Shown: positions 1-8,058, numbered from the stretch's first letter. The stretch: DNA of 30,960 nucleotides from Planctomycetia bacterium (GCA_009919445.1 RGBY01000004.1:1-30960), one strand, 5' to 3'. Notes: generated by a model not told the origin, from the letters alone. Program-made: numbers and translations.

Positions 1-567
1 CAGACCACTGTCAGATCGTCTGGCGGCCTGTAGGTTCACCCACTGGGCGGCCCGGCCGACAGGCTGGAGGGCCGTATCGCTTGTTACGCTGGCCTCAGCG
101 GTGACGCCACTGGGGCCGACAGGAAGTTTTTCTTCATACAGTCGCACGACCTGCCGGACTGATCCGAACCGTGGCGTGTAGATGCAGGTGCGGTTGGAGA
201 CGGCCATCCCCGATGCTTTGGCAGCGTCTGCGGCAGTAGCCGGTGGGCCGTTGGCGGCGCGGTAGCGAGCGACGGTATCACCTGCCGACAGGCCGACAAT
301 ATCAAACTGGCCATGTGGCCGAGCTGGTGCGTAAGCGTCACCCCCATCGCAGATCGGCGGGGGGAGCACGGCAGGCGGAAGCAGCCGGAACGCAGCCGCA
401 GGTGGGAAGACCGGCTCACAGGATACCGGTTCAGGCAGGGCAGGGGGGGCTGCCTGAGTGGGTGCGGTGCCCCAGAAGCCGATGCTCCAGAAACTGATAC
501 CCCAGAAGGCCAGCACTGCTGCGGCCAGACGGTTCGGGGCAAAGCGTGGCTGGCGACGGGGAATCAT
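1..567 (-). CDS. Exported surface protein, DUF11-type planctomycete family (3' end outside window)
   Basis: An open frame of exactly 189 codons runs from an ATG at 567 through the left edge without a stop, so the gene is partial. The N-terminus has basic residues and a hydrophobic stretch (about residues 13-28), consistent with a signal anchor. A Pro/Ala-rich segment follows, then an 'ICDGGD' motif near residue 75 and a segment ending 'CIYTPRFGSVRQVV'. From memory of the family, this arrangement resembles planctomycete secreted proteins whose later part carries DUF11 (conserved repeat) domains; that later part is not visible here. Its ATG overlaps the TGA of the upstream gene as ATGA (567-564), so the two are probably translationally coupled. 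It is the third gene of the run that starts at 2556. Function is unknown; a role in the cell envelope or surface layer is inference. Confidence 0.7.
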   Translation of the reverse strand, partial: MIPRRQPRFAPNRLAAAVLAFWGISFWSIGFWGTAPTQAAPPALPEPVSCEPVFPPAAAFRLLPPAVLPPPICDGGDAYAPARPHGQFDIVGLSAGDTVARYRAANGPPATAADAAKASGMAVSNRTCIYTPRFGSVRQVVRLYEEKLPVGPSGVTAEASVTSDTALQPVGRAAQWVNLQAARRSDSGL

Positions 568-1247
568 GGTGTCGTTCCGACGGGCAGCAGGGGAAGCCGG
601 TTGCCAATTCTGAGTTCAGCCACTGGTTCTCCCAGTGTCTTTGCGACCTCCAGGCAATCATCTCCGGGTCGAGCGTCGAACCAGCGACTGGCAAGCACGT
701 CGGCGGCCTCTGGCTCGTGCGACAGATAGACAACCCGGCGAACATGGCTTCCGGAAGAAGCCTCATCGAGATCATCGCGGTCGATGACCAGTTCGATGGG
801 AAACCGCCAGCGTTGCCCTCGAGGAGCGGCCAGCGGGGCCAGCACCTGTAGTGAGGGGTAGAGGACGTCAGCCGGTTTCCCTGGAATGTCAGTCAGTCGC
901 AGCCGGTAAGCTCGGCCTGGCTCGAAGCCAATGCGTAGTGGTAGGGGCTCGGGTGACGACCAGCCAGCAGCTGTTTCAACTGAGAGGCTGAGCCCCTCTG
1001 GGCCACTGATTTCGACCGGCTGAGAATAACTGGACACACCATCCGGACGGGGACCGAACTGCGGGCGGCGGATCGTGCCAATCGCTCCCGGTTCTGTCAT
1101 TTCGACAATGGGCCCTGGAGCGGTGGTCCCGAGAGGAGCGGCAGCCGCAGCTGTCGCTATTCCCAGAGCCACCAAGGCCATCGTCGGCATGCCGCCGAGG
1201 TTCCGCAGCGCGGACCCTGTCCGGATGAAGGTGTCAGTTTTTTGCAT
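564..1247 (-). CDS. Exported protein, short paralogue of the upstream lipoprotein
   Basis: This is a 227-residue protein with an N-terminal Ala-rich hydrophobic segment (about residues 20-38), probably a signal peptide; a second ATG at codon 20 is an alternative start. The central block 'GRAYRLRLTDIPG' followed by 'LYPSLQVL' and the later 'VVYL' and 'ELRIGNR' match blocks in the same order in the 412-residue product immediately upstream ('GAIYRLKLTNIPG', 'LYPTLEV', 'VVYLPDP', 'IIRIGNK'). The two are therefore paralogues from tandem duplication. No catalytic motif is visible. It lies 70 bases after the upstream gene, and its TGA overlaps the next start as ATGA. No good ribosome binding site is seen at the first ATG. 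Function is unknown; a role in the envelope with its neighbours is inferred. Confidence 0.75.
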   Translation of the reverse strand: MQKTDTFIRTGSALRNLGGMPTMALVALGIATAAAAAPLGTTAPGPIVEMTEPGAIGTIRRPQFGPRPDGVSSYSQPVEISGPEGLSLSVETAAGWSSPEPLPLRIGFEPGRAYRLRLTDIPGKPADVLYPSLQVLAPLAAPRGQRWRFPIELVIDRDDLDEASSGSHVRRVVYLSHEPEAADVLASRWFDARPGDDCLEVAKTLGEPVAELRIGNRLPLLPVGTTP

Positions 1248-1317
1248 CGTGAACTATCAGGGGTCTACTCGTCGCGGTGGCCGTCGCTCGCCACCGGCTG
1301 GCTCAAGCCGGGCTGCG

Positions 1318-2556
1318 TCAGAAGGCAGGAGGCTCGGGCGGGCAGTCGCGGCAGATGATTGCTGCCGCCGCTTCGGCATCAGGGTCAGGACCACCGTTGT
1401 CGACCCAACGGGTGCGATCTTCCCGGGGCTGCTTCAGGTGAATCTTGGGGACGTCAGCCCGTTCCGCCACATAGGCCTTGCTGGCCGGCTTTGGGTAACT
1501 GAGCCCAGGAGCCTGCTGCACGTGCAGTTTGAGCTGCTTTGTCGGCCCAGGCAGGCTGGTTCGGGTGTGATTGGTAATGGTGTGCTTCTGGAGGCCGGCA
1601 GGTACCCCGAGTGGAACATGGGGTGGGCCGGGCAGGCCGATGGGGGTGCCCGTGATCGGCATGCCGTAGTGTGGGGCGGTCATGCCGGCAACGAACGCTG
1701 GGGGCAGTTGCTGCGGGTCGCTCCCGCAGGGCATGCCTAGCGGCACGCCGCCTGCTGTCTGCACCATCCCGTCGGCTGGCATGGCATTGCCGACAACGGC
1801 TGATTCAAGATCTTTATTGCCGATCCGAATGATCGCCAGGATAGAACCACGTCGGTCGGCCTCGACAACTGGATCAACGCCCGGATCGAGCCGCGTGCTG
1901 ACAAGTGTCTCGACACCCGCAACAGCCAATTCCTGATAGTCGGGGTCGGGAAGGTAGACCACCTTGGTGACAAAGTTCCCTGTCATCACCTGATCAAGAT
2001 CTTCGTCCGTGAGCTGAACGGGAACCGTATTGTGAGCAATGAAGGCTGCGGTTCTCGGCGTGGTCGGGGCCACTTCCAGGGTTGGGTAGAGTTCCGCTCC
2101 CTCCCGGCCTGGGATGTTGGTGAGCTTGAGGCGATAGATCGCACCCTGAGGGAAGTCATAGCGTCCAGGGGCGACCAACGGCGTTGAGTCAAAGCCACCT
2201 GCGGTATTGACATCCCAGCGGACTTGCATGCCGTCAGGGCCGATGAATCCGACCTGCGACAGTGGAGGTCCTGGCATGGCCATGGGGCCGCCGGCCTCAG
2301 GAAGCATTCCTGGTGGGCCAGCGGCGATCATTTCTTCGTAGCCGACAGGAGCGATAATTCCTGGCCCGGGTCCATCGACCCCGGGTCCGGGGTGGGAAAG
2401 CATCTCGGCTGGTGGCAGGACATTGGTGTGCGGCTGGCCCGCTGGCCGGAGGCCAGCGATTCCAGACAGGGGGGAATTCGCCGGGATGTGACAGCCAGTC
2501 AGGGCTGTGGCCAGCGACAGTCCGACGAGTTTCTGCAGGTGTCGGTTGAGCATCAC
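1318..2556 (-). CDS. Planctomycete lipoprotein, Pro/Gly-rich, unknown function
   Basis: This 412-residue product opens with GTG then ATG (2556 and 2553). A GGAGG lies 7 bases before the GTG and 10 before the ATG, so either start is possible. The N-terminus is a lipoprotein signal: hydrophobic 'LVGLSLATA' followed by the lipobox L-T-G-C with Cys at about residue 22. A Pro/Gly/Met-rich linker (about 25-105) follows. Next comes the domain shared with the next gene ('YRLKLTNIPG', 'VVYLPDPDYQ', 'IIRIGNKDLESA'), another low-complexity Pro/Gly stretch with several His, and a basic tail with a C-x-x-C ('ICRDCPPEP'). It is the first gene of the three-gene run and probably membrane-anchored. No enzyme signature is seen. 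Confidence 0.78.
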   Translation of the reverse strand: MMLNRHLQKLVGLSLATALTGCHIPANSPLSGIAGLRPAGQPHTNVLPPAEMLSHPGPGVDGPGPGIIAPVGYEEMIAAGPPGMLPEAGGPMAMPGPPLSQVGFIGPDGMQVRWDVNTAGGFDSTPLVAPGRYDFPQGAIYRLKLTNIPGREGAELYPTLEVAPTTPRTAAFIAHNTVPVQLTDEDLDQVMTGNFVTKVVYLPDPDYQELAVAGVETLVSTRLDPGVDPVVEADRRGSILAIIRIGNKDLESAVVGNAMPADGMVQTAGGVPLGMPCGSDPQQLPPAFVAGMTAPHYGMPITGTPIGLPGPPHVPLGVPAGLQKHTITNHTRTSLPGPTKQLKLHVQQAPGLSYPKPASKAYVAERADVPKIHLKQPREDRTRWVDNGGPDPDAEAAAAIICRDCPPEPPAF

Positions 2557-2619
2557 GTCAGGGCCTCCAGGGCATGAGAACCGGTGGGCGGTGAGGGGGA
2601 ACTTGTTTTTGGTCGGTTG

Positions 2620-2635
2620 ATCGGCATGGGCCGAT
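2620..2635. promoter_or_regulatory. Inverted repeat upstream of the lipoprotein run
   Basis: ATCGGC and GCCGAT (perfect 6-base arms, 4-base gap) lie 64-79 bases before the lipoprotein start and within the 270-base gap between two divergent genes. It could be an operator or a hairpin in the 5' leader. No other evidence supports either reading. Confidence 0.2.
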
Positions 2636-2826
2636 TTGGTGCGGATGGCGTAGAATCAGCCGCTCGCAGGTGACTTGCGTCATCTGGTGGCGACGGCAAA
2701 CCTGACGCCTTCCTATCCTTCGACTTTTCCGGATCGCAATCTTTGGAAAAACCGGCAGACTCAACCGAATTGGTGCGTTTTGGCAGGGGCAGGTGGCCTC
2801 TTGGCCCGGGAATTGACCGAGGGTGG

Positions 2827-3789
2827 ATGTCATTCCTTCGTCGGAAAGGGGGCCTTGTCAGACTTGTTTGCCTTATTTGCTTAGCTGCGACGGCAGCCTG
2901 GGCCGCAGAGGAGGGGGCGTCCGGCAGAAGCGTCTATCAACGAAATGTGGCGGGAGAGGCGGTGGCTGCCGGGTCCAAGCCGGCTTTGGATGGCCAGCCG
3001 GAACGTATCGTGGCCGCCATGCTGGCCGAACTGGGGCGGGCAGATTCGATCTCAGCTCGCGTTCGGCAGCGGACCCGAGTGGGTGACCGTGTGCTGGTAG
3101 GCACGGGCCGTTACCTGCAGCAGGGAAGGGGGGCAGATCAGCGTTTTCGCTTTGAGACGGTGACCACGGCCGATGACGCGACTTTTGAATTGCTCGAACT
3201 GTCTGACGGCCTCTCGTTCTGGAGGTTTCAGCGAAACAGTGACGACCCACCTCGGCTTGAGCGAGTCGACATCTCGCGGGTGCGAGCCAAACTCGAAGAG
3301 TCAGGACCTTTGCCCGCCGGCGTGGTCTCGCCTCATCTTGGCGGCCTGCAACGCTCGTTGGCCCTTTTGCGACAGTGGTTTCAGTTTCATGCCGCCGAGG
3401 CTGCCACGCTAGAGGGCTTGCCTGTCTGGCGGGTTGAAGGGAAGTGGGCTCCCACGCTACTTGCTGCCCTCCTGCCGGCAGAGGCAGATGCTGCGAAGAC
3501 GCCGGAAGGCATTCTTCCCCAGCAGCTTCCCGAGGGCATGCCCTGGTCGGTTGAGTTGGTGATTGGCAGTCGGCAACTGTTTCCATTCCGGGTTGAGTGG
3601 CAGGCGGTACTCGGAGACCGACCGGTGGCGGCAACGTCAACTCCCGAACCCTACTCCGTTCTTGAGATTTACGATGTTCGGCTGAACGAACCAGTCGATT
3701 CTGCTGCGTTTGTCTACCGCCCCAGTGAGCAGGGGCTGGTCGATGTTACCGAGACATTTCTCAAGCAGACCAGCCCGCTGCGGCCGTAG
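2827..3789 (+). CDS. Exported LolA/MucB-like protein
   Basis: From the ATG at 2827 the product is 320 residues, opening with 'MSFLRRKGG' and a hydrophobic stretch ending 'ATAAWA', a classical signal peptide. The ATG at 2743 would put 28 hydrophilic residues ahead of this signal, so 2827 is preferred. The mature part begins with a helix ('IVAAMLAELGRADSISARVR') and continues with alternating short strands ('GTGRYLQQG', 'RFRFETVTT', 'LSDGLSFWRF'). It ends with 'LEIYDVRLNEPVD' and 'FVYRP'. This order resembles planctomycete proteins related to the outer-membrane lipoprotein-sorting LolA/RseB fold. Lipid or lipoprotein binding in the periplasm is an inference from that likeness. It stands alone between divergent and co-oriented genes. 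Confidence 0.72.
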   Translation: MSFLRRKGGLVRLVCLICLAATAAWAAEEGASGRSVYQRNVAGEAVAAGSKPALDGQPERIVAAMLAELGRADSISARVRQRTRVGDRVLVGTGRYLQQGRGADQRFRFETVTTADDATFELLELSDGLSFWRFQRNSDDPPRLERVDISRVRAKLEESGPLPAGVVSPHLGGLQRSLALLRQWFQFHAAEAATLEGLPVWRVEGKWAPTLLAALLPAEADAAKTPEGILPQQLPEGMPWSVELVIGSRQLFPFRVEWQAVLGDRPVAATSTPEPYSVLEIYDVRLNEPVDSAAFVYRPSEQGLVDVTETFLKQTSPLRP

Positions 3790-3972
3790 CAGCGGCGGCC
3801 CCAGGCAGATTCCCTCAGGGCTGGCCTCAGCAGGAGGGCAGGGGGCCTTGTTACCGTTGGGCAGCCACCACGCTGTCACCTGGGTCTCTGGCTGACTATC
3901 CTGAAGGAAGCTGGTGCGGTGTCGATGAGATCGCTGGCTGGTGAATTTCCCCTTCGGCCACGGAAAGAGATT

Positions 3973-4548
3973 ATGGAAAAGATGTTCAGCTGGGTCGCCA
4001 TCTTTGCGGTGTCCCTGATGGTTGCGACGGCCGGTCTTGGGCTGTGGCTGGGTGATCTTCATGGCCAGACCGACCCGGCCATCCTGCGGTGGGGCACGGT
4101 CCATCGGCTCTCCGGCGTGTTGGCGGCTTTGGTGGTGGTGCTGGTGAACAGCATGTCGGTGACCTATTTCATTGGTACGGGACGCTGGTGCCGAGAGGTT
4201 GTTGAGACCTACGGTTTGTCGCCGACGTTCATCACCCAGAGCAAGCAGATTAAGCGTCGTTCATTTCCGTTTGCATTGTTTGGGATGCTGAGCGTTGTGG
4301 CCATTGTGGCGCTTGGCGGAGCTGCGGATCCTGCCGCCGGTCGGCAGGGGAGTGCAGACTGGGTGACGCCTCATCTGGTAGGGGGCCTGGGGCTGGCCGC
4401 TGTTATCGCGGCCTGTTTCGCGGCCCAGCGGACTCGTATTCATGAGCAGCAGCAGCTGATTGAGGCGGTCATGGCTGACGTGCGTGAGGTTCGTTCGAGC
4501 CGGGGGCTCGAGGTAGAACCGCTAGCGGAGACGCCCACAGTCGGCTGA
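3973..4548 (+). CDS. Conserved four-helix membrane protein, planctomycete family
   Basis: The product has 191 residues from the ATG at 3973, which follows an AAAGAG purine run; an ATG at 3919 would add 18 hydrophilic residues and is less likely. Four hydrophobic helices are visible: about residues 5-24, 42-68, 96-114 and 132-148. Between helices 2 and 3 is a conserved-looking loop with 'TYFIGTGRWCREVVETYG' and a basic 'QIKRRS'. The C-terminal tail is cytoplasmic-looking and charged. I recall similar proteins of this size in other planctomycetes, without assigned function. It converges with the ZIP transporter gene 44 bases downstream. Confidence 0.75.
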   Translation: MEKMFSWVAIFAVSLMVATAGLGLWLGDLHGQTDPAILRWGTVHRLSGVLAALVVVLVNSMSVTYFIGTGRWCREVVETYGLSPTFITQSKQIKRRSFPFALFGMLSVVAIVALGGAADPAAGRQGSADWVTPHLVGGLGLAAVIAACFAAQRTRIHEQQQLIEAVMADVREVRSSRGLEVEPLAETPTVG

Positions 4549-4550
4549 GG

Positions 4551-4566
4551 AGCGAGCAGCCTCGCT
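4551..4566. terminator. Short hairpin between convergent genes
   Basis: AGCGAG and CTCGCT form a perfect 6-bp stem with a 4-base loop, lying just after the stop at 4548 and before the convergent stop at 4593. There is no T-tract on either strand, so termination is only a guess from position. Confidence 0.25.
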
Positions 4567-4592
4567 GTGCCGGTGTGCTGGTGGGGTCGGCT

Positions 4593-5579
4593 TCAGCCGG
4601 TCAAACTGCCGCCAGTCTGAATTTTCACGGCTGGCTGGAAGACCGTCTGCCCGCTTTCGTTCACTGGGCGATTGTGCGGATGGGAATACCTTTCCAGCAC
4701 GGTGATGCCCCAGGCCAGTGTGATGCCCAAGGTTAGGGCGACAGTCAGCAAGATGCGGTCGTGACTGTGAAACTGCACCTCAGGCAGGAGGTCTGCGGCC
4801 GCAATGCAAAGAAAAGCACCAGCTGCCAGCGCAAGGGCCGCGCCGGTGACTGCCTGTTGTCGATCGCCGAGGAGGTCGAGGCTGAGCAGGAAAACCGCAG
4901 CGCCAAGCGGTACGGCTGTCGCGTAAGCCAGGTTGATAAGCAGCCGCGCCCGCTGTGACCAACCGGCACCCAGCATGAGCGTGGCAATGATGCCAGCGTC
5001 GAAAGGCTTGTGCAGGAGAATAGCCAGGAATGCGGCCAGTCCAGCCAGCCAGCCAGCCCCGTGGGTGGCGTCAGCGCCGACCGCAGCGGCCAACGCGGCA
5101 CCGTCGGCGAGGCTGTGTAACCCAAGGCCAACGAATGCGCCACCCCAGCCCCAGCGGCTGGTGGGCTGTTCGTGGTGGGCCGGGTGAGGGGCGTGCCCAT
5201 GCAATTCATCGTGGGCGTCGGCATCGTGAAGGCAGGTTGTGGTCGCGTCACCACCGTCGGCCGTGTGGTGGGAATGACCATGAAAGGCCCGTTCCAGCAG
5301 GAACATCGCGAAGAACCCGCCGAGAACCCAGCTCATGGTGGTGTCGAGGCGACGACCAAACTCAAGGTAGGCGTGCGGGACCAGGTGGAGCATGCCGACG
5401 CCGAGGAGGACCCCGCCAGTGAATGACAGGAGAACCTGGAGCCGGCGGTGGCCGAGTGACAGGAACGCGACGGAACTTCCTCCGGCGAAAGCAGCCGCTG
5501 CGACCAGCAGCAGGTAACCGGATAGCAGCAGGTAACTGTTCAAACCAAACGCCGGAATGGCAGCCGCGGGCAGATCCAT
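4593..5579 (-). CDS. ZIP family divalent metal transporter
   Basis: This 328-residue integral membrane protein has about eight hydrophobic helices. The His-rich loop between helices 3 and 4 (about residues 100-136, many HGH/HxH units) is the usual cytoplasmic metal-binding loop of ZIP transporters. Helix 4 carries 'HSLADG' (155-160) and helix 5 'HKPFDAG' (190-196), the two binuclear metal-site segments; the usual HExPHE of helix 5 is replaced by an HKPxD variant. A 'GVGMLHLVPHA' stretch lies in helix 2. It probably imports zinc or another divalent cation across the inner membrane; metal specificity cannot be read. It is separated from the upstream DUF457 gene by 148 bases that hold a hairpin, so it may be transcribed independently. 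Confidence 0.9.
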   Translation of the reverse strand: MDLPAAAIPAFGLNSYLLLSGYLLLVAAAAFAGGSSVAFLSLGHRRLQVLLSFTGGVLLGVGMLHLVPHAYLEFGRRLDTTMSWVLGGFFAMFLLERAFHGHSHHTADGGDATTTCLHDADAHDELHGHAPHPAHHEQPTSRWGWGGAFVGLGLHSLADGAALAAAVGADATHGAGWLAGLAAFLAILLHKPFDAGIIATLMLGAGWSQRARLLINLAYATAVPLGAAVFLLSLDLLGDRQQAVTGAALALAAGAFLCIAAADLLPEVQFHSHDRILLTVALTLGITLAWGITVLERYSHPHNRPVNESGQTVFQPAVKIQTGGSLTG

Positions 5580-5643
5580 TAACGGAAGGGCTTTCTAAAG
5601 AGAGTGAGCAGGGGGGCTGCACCTCATGATCGTTTAGTCAGAC

Positions 5644-5673
5644 GGGGCAGGCAAGGGCGTGGCGGCCTGCCCC
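5644..5673 (-). terminator. Strong GC hairpin after the DUF457-like gene
   Basis: GGGGCAGGC (5644-5652) and GCCTGCCCC (5665-5673) form a perfect 9-bp stem with a 12-base loop, 55 bases past the stop of the minus-strand gene ending at 5728. A T-tract is absent on the minus strand, so it may be a factor-assisted terminator or an mRNA-stabilising hairpin. Confidence 0.45.
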
Positions 5674-5727
5674 GAATCTTGTTTTGCGTCTGTGTTTCCG
5701 TCTGGGCTCCGGACTCGGCTACTGAAA

Positions 5728-6450
5728 CTAGCGGCGGTAAACAGGCTGAAGCCCGGGAGTGGCTGGGTACTGTCGGCTAGCCTGTTCAACCTGCTGTCGG
5801 ACCACCGAGAGCTGTTCGGTGACGGCGGCGTCGTTTGCAGCCAGCGCTCCCAAGATGATGACAAGGAGGTAGGTGACAATGTTGGCCCAGGCCTCGTTGC
5901 CAAGAAATTTGACCGCCGTTCCAAACGACTTTTTGATCTTTGGCCCGAACATGCCCATTTTGACTGACCAGATTTCATCAAGGATGAGATGTGTCAGAAA
6001 GCCGAGAACCACGGCACTGGCCACGAAATAGCGGTGCATCGGCTCCTGCGCGGCAAAGACCAGGAAGGCTGTAAAGCCAGCGATGGCGGCTGCCGGAATG
6101 CTGTGGAACATGCCACGGTGAACCGCAAACTCCTTGAGGAGGTAGGTCACACCGAAGCGAATTGCCAAATAGATGGCACCACAGACCAGAATGACGGCCT
6201 CGGTCGGCAGCCCAAATTGCTCCAGACGGGGGAGTAGCATCACGGGCGTGACAGCCGCAGCAAAGGCGACGCTCTCTCGCATGGGAATGCCGGGCCCGCT
6301 GTCGAGATCTGGAAGCATGCCGGCAACCGAGCAGAGCCCCGTGCCCAGCAGGCATGTCAGCGGCGGCACCTCACCGACGTACCAGGCTGCTGCCCCGTAG
6401 CCAATGCCGACGATGGTCGAACCGGTGATGTGCTCACGGAATCCCGGCAC
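5728..6450 (-). CDS. DUF457/YdjM-like membrane-bound metal-dependent hydrolase
   Basis: From the GTG at 6450 the product has 240 residues and opens 'PGFREHITGST', the usual start of this family. The start is set by GAGGAGG at 6461-6467, ten bases upstream. A longer reading from 6555 adds 35 residues of unlikely composition. Visible signatures are an early 'GMLPDLDS' with Asp pair after the second helix, 'HRGMFHS' in the middle, and 'HLILDEIWS', giving the His/Asp set typical of DUF457 proteins. Several hydrophobic helices surround these motifs. E. coli YdjM of this family is LexA-regulated and of unclear substrate; phospholipase-like chemistry is only suggested for the superfamily. The C-terminal 40 residues are hydrophilic. 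Confidence 0.85.
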   Translation of the reverse strand: MPGFREHITGSTIVGIGYGAAAWYVGEVPPLTCLLGTGLCSVAGMLPDLDSGPGIPMRESVAFAAAVTPVMLLPRLEQFGLPTEAVILVCGAIYLAIRFGVTYLLKEFAVHRGMFHSIPAAAIAGFTAFLVFAAQEPMHRYFVASAVVLGFLTHLILDEIWSVKMGMFGPKIKKSFGTAVKFLGNEAWANIVTYLLVIILGALAANDAAVTEQLSVVRQQVEQASRQYPATPGLQPVYRR

Positions 6451-6460
6451 GCTGCGAATC

Positions 6461-6467
6461 CCTCCTC
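6461..6467 (-). promoter_or_regulatory. Ribosome binding site deciding the GTG start of the DUF457-like gene
   Basis: The minus strand reads GAGGAGG ten bases before GTG 6450. This is one of the strongest Shine-Dalgarno matches in the window and supports the short start over the ATG at 6555. Confidence 0.7.
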
Positions 6468-6480
6468 GCCCGGTGTCACG

Positions 6481-6602
6481 GTTCGCTCGTGCCGAACGCC
6501 TGAATGCGGGGCAACAAGTAAACGTCTGATGGCCGTTCCTTCGACCATCGGGCACACAACGGCCCCTAGAGACACCTTTCCTAAAGAGGTGTCGGCTTTT
6601 GT
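6481..6602. ncRNA. Candidate structured RNA or 5' leader (three stems)
   Basis: Three perfect stems occur in a row: GTTCG/CGAAC (6481-6485 with 6493-6497), GGCCGTT/AACGGCC (6531-6537 with 6558-6564) and GACACCT/AGGTGTC (6571-6577 with 6587-6593). On the plus strand the last is followed by GGCTTTTG, a weak terminator look. On the minus strand the stems would lie in the leader of the gene starting at 6450. It matches no RNA family I can name (not SRP RNA, tmRNA, RNase P or tRNA by motif). Confidence 0.25.
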
Positions 6603-7020
6603 TCCAAGGAATTCAGAGGCGAGCCCTGCTCGTCCCCCCTGCACCACCAAAGCCGAATAGTCAGCCTGACCGGACATCGCGTCTGGGAAAGACAGGGTGT
6701 TTGTCTGGTTTGCATTGGGATTGTCGTTACGGTCGGAAAAGTGGCTGTTTTGGCCAAGCCAGAGGGTGGCTTGGGGTCTTTGGGGTGTCTGGGTCGCTTG
6801 TGCCGCGTGCCTAATCTCTCCCGATGAACTGGACTTTTGGGATGCGCGAATGGCCTCTAGAGTCCGCATCTGCTTGCAGTCAGCGTGCGGCCTGAACGGT
6901 CGTTGTGACTTTCCCCGCACCATGGGCAGCAACTGGCAGAAATGAGGCTTTTCAGCATGTATCTGGCGGAATGGCTTGTCAGGGTTGCTGGTGCCTCTGC
7001 CTTTGAAGAGGCATCGACTT

Positions 7021-7025
7021 GGAGG
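7021..7025 (+). promoter_or_regulatory. Ribosome binding site deciding the GTG start of the CvpA-like gene
   Basis: GGAGG lies seven bases before GTG 7033. This favours the GTG over the in-frame ATG at 6976. Confidence 0.65.
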
Positions 7026-7032
7026 TTTTGTC

Positions 7033-7947
7033 GTGGCGTTTGAAAGTTACGATTTGGTGATGCTGGGGCTGCTCGCGACGACGGGCGTGCTCGGTTATTT
7101 CAAGGGAATTGTCTGGCAGATCGCCTGGATTGCGGGGATCTGCCTCAGTTCTTTTGTGGCGATGCGGTTTAGTGCGGAGTTGGCTCCTTTGATTGGTCAG
7201 CCACCTCCGTGGAACCGGCTTCTGGCGATGCTAGCCCTTTATGTCGGTACGTCGATTGCGGTTTGGCTGACGTTTCGCCTGGTCTCAACAGCCATTGATG
7301 CCGTTCACCTCTCAGCATTCGATCACCAGTTAGGGCTTGTTTTCGGCCTCGCCAAGGGGGCCCTGATCTGCGTCGTGGTGACCTTTTTCGCTGTCACTAT
7401 GATGCCCGCCTATCGCGGCCAGATCACTGGCAGCAAAAGTGGCCAGCTTGTGGCCAAGCTCATTGGTGAGGCCGATCGGTACCTGCCCCCACAGATTCAT
7501 GAAACAGTCGATCCGTTCCTGCAGCAGTTCCAGCAGCAGTTTGACGGCACTGGTACGACTGCAGCCAGCGGGATCGCCGGCGAAAGTGGTCAGGTTGCTG
7601 AACCGATGGCCAGTTCGTGGCAGGCGGTTCTTGATGGGGTGACATCGGTCGCGGCCTGGGCGGGTGTCGAGACGCCTGGGTCGGACGCAGGTCAGGGGCA
7701 GGGACAGAGGCAGGCACAGGCTGGTTCGGCAGTGGCAGCCGCAGCAGCCTGGCTGCCAGCGACGAGCAACTCAGCGACCGCTGGCCGCTATGACAATCAA
7801 CAGTCGGCCTTCGGGGGAGCGGTGCCAACGGCCTTCCAACCTGCTGGTTCGGTGGCTCCAGTTCCAGCTACTGGAGGACAGCCTGGGGCAAGTCTGCCGG
7901 CCCGATTTCCTGTTGGCTCGCAGTCACCGCTGCCCGTAGTGAGGTGA
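7033..7947 (+). CDS. CvpA family membrane protein with long C-terminal extension
   Basis: Starting at GTG 7033 the product has 304 residues. The first ~135 hold four hydrophobic helices in the CvpA arrangement, with 'GYFKGIVWQIAW' after helix 1 and 'FDHQLGLVFGLAKGALI' before helix 4, which is the hallmark segment of the family. CvpA proteins of E. coli are inner-membrane proteins needed for colicin V production and linked to envelope stress; the molecular activity is not settled. Here the usual ~160-residue core is followed by about 170 residues rich in Ala, Gln, Gly, Pro and Ser, with 'QQFQQQF' and a 'GQGQGQRQAQAG' tract and no recognisable domain. The extension is probably disordered; its side of the membrane is not clear from sequence alone. 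Confidence 0.85.
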   Translation: MAFESYDLVMLGLLATTGVLGYFKGIVWQIAWIAGICLSSFVAMRFSAELAPLIGQPPPWNRLLAMLALYVGTSIAVWLTFRLVSTAIDAVHLSAFDHQLGLVFGLAKGALICVVVTFFAVTMMPAYRGQITGSKSGQLVAKLIGEADRYLPPQIHETVDPFLQQFQQQFDGTGTTAASGIAGESGQVAEPMASSWQAVLDGVTSVAAWAGVETPGSDAGQGQGQRQAQAGSAVAAAAAWLPATSNSATAGRYDNQQSAFGGAVPTAFQPAGSVAPVPATGGQPGASLPARFPVGSQSPLPVVR

Positions 7948-8032
7948 TCACAACTGCCGCTGCAGGAGATGGGCAGGGGAGCTGGCCAATTGTTGGAATA
8001 GCCTGTTTGCCGCTGGAAAGAGGTACCAAAAC

Positions 8033-8058
8033 CGGACATAACGGACATTATCGGACGT
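8033..8058. repeat. Three short direct repeats, CGGACAT-like
   Basis: CGGACAT at 8033 and 8042 and CGGACGT at 8052 are spaced one helical turn apart on the same strand. The function is unknown. Confidence 0.4.

Larger units (their letters stand above)
6451..7032. other. Long divergent intergenic region with three hairpins
   Basis: This 580-base stretch separates the divergent DUF457-like and CvpA-like genes and must hold both promoters. Reading frames crossing it have no convincing start, ribosome site or recognisable protein. The left part contains three successive perfect inverted repeats (6481-6497, 6531-6564, 6571-6593). The remainder (6603-7032) shows no repeat or RNA motif that I recognise. 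Confidence 0.5.

Noticed and set aside
361..400. SRP RNA-like 'GGAAGCAGCC' string
   Set aside because: It lies inside the partial surface-protein gene and lacks the surrounding SRP RNA structure.
84..542. 152-codon minus-strand frame near the left edge
   Set aside because: It lies in another frame of the partial surface-protein gene that runs unbroken from 567 through the edge and has the coupled ATGA start.
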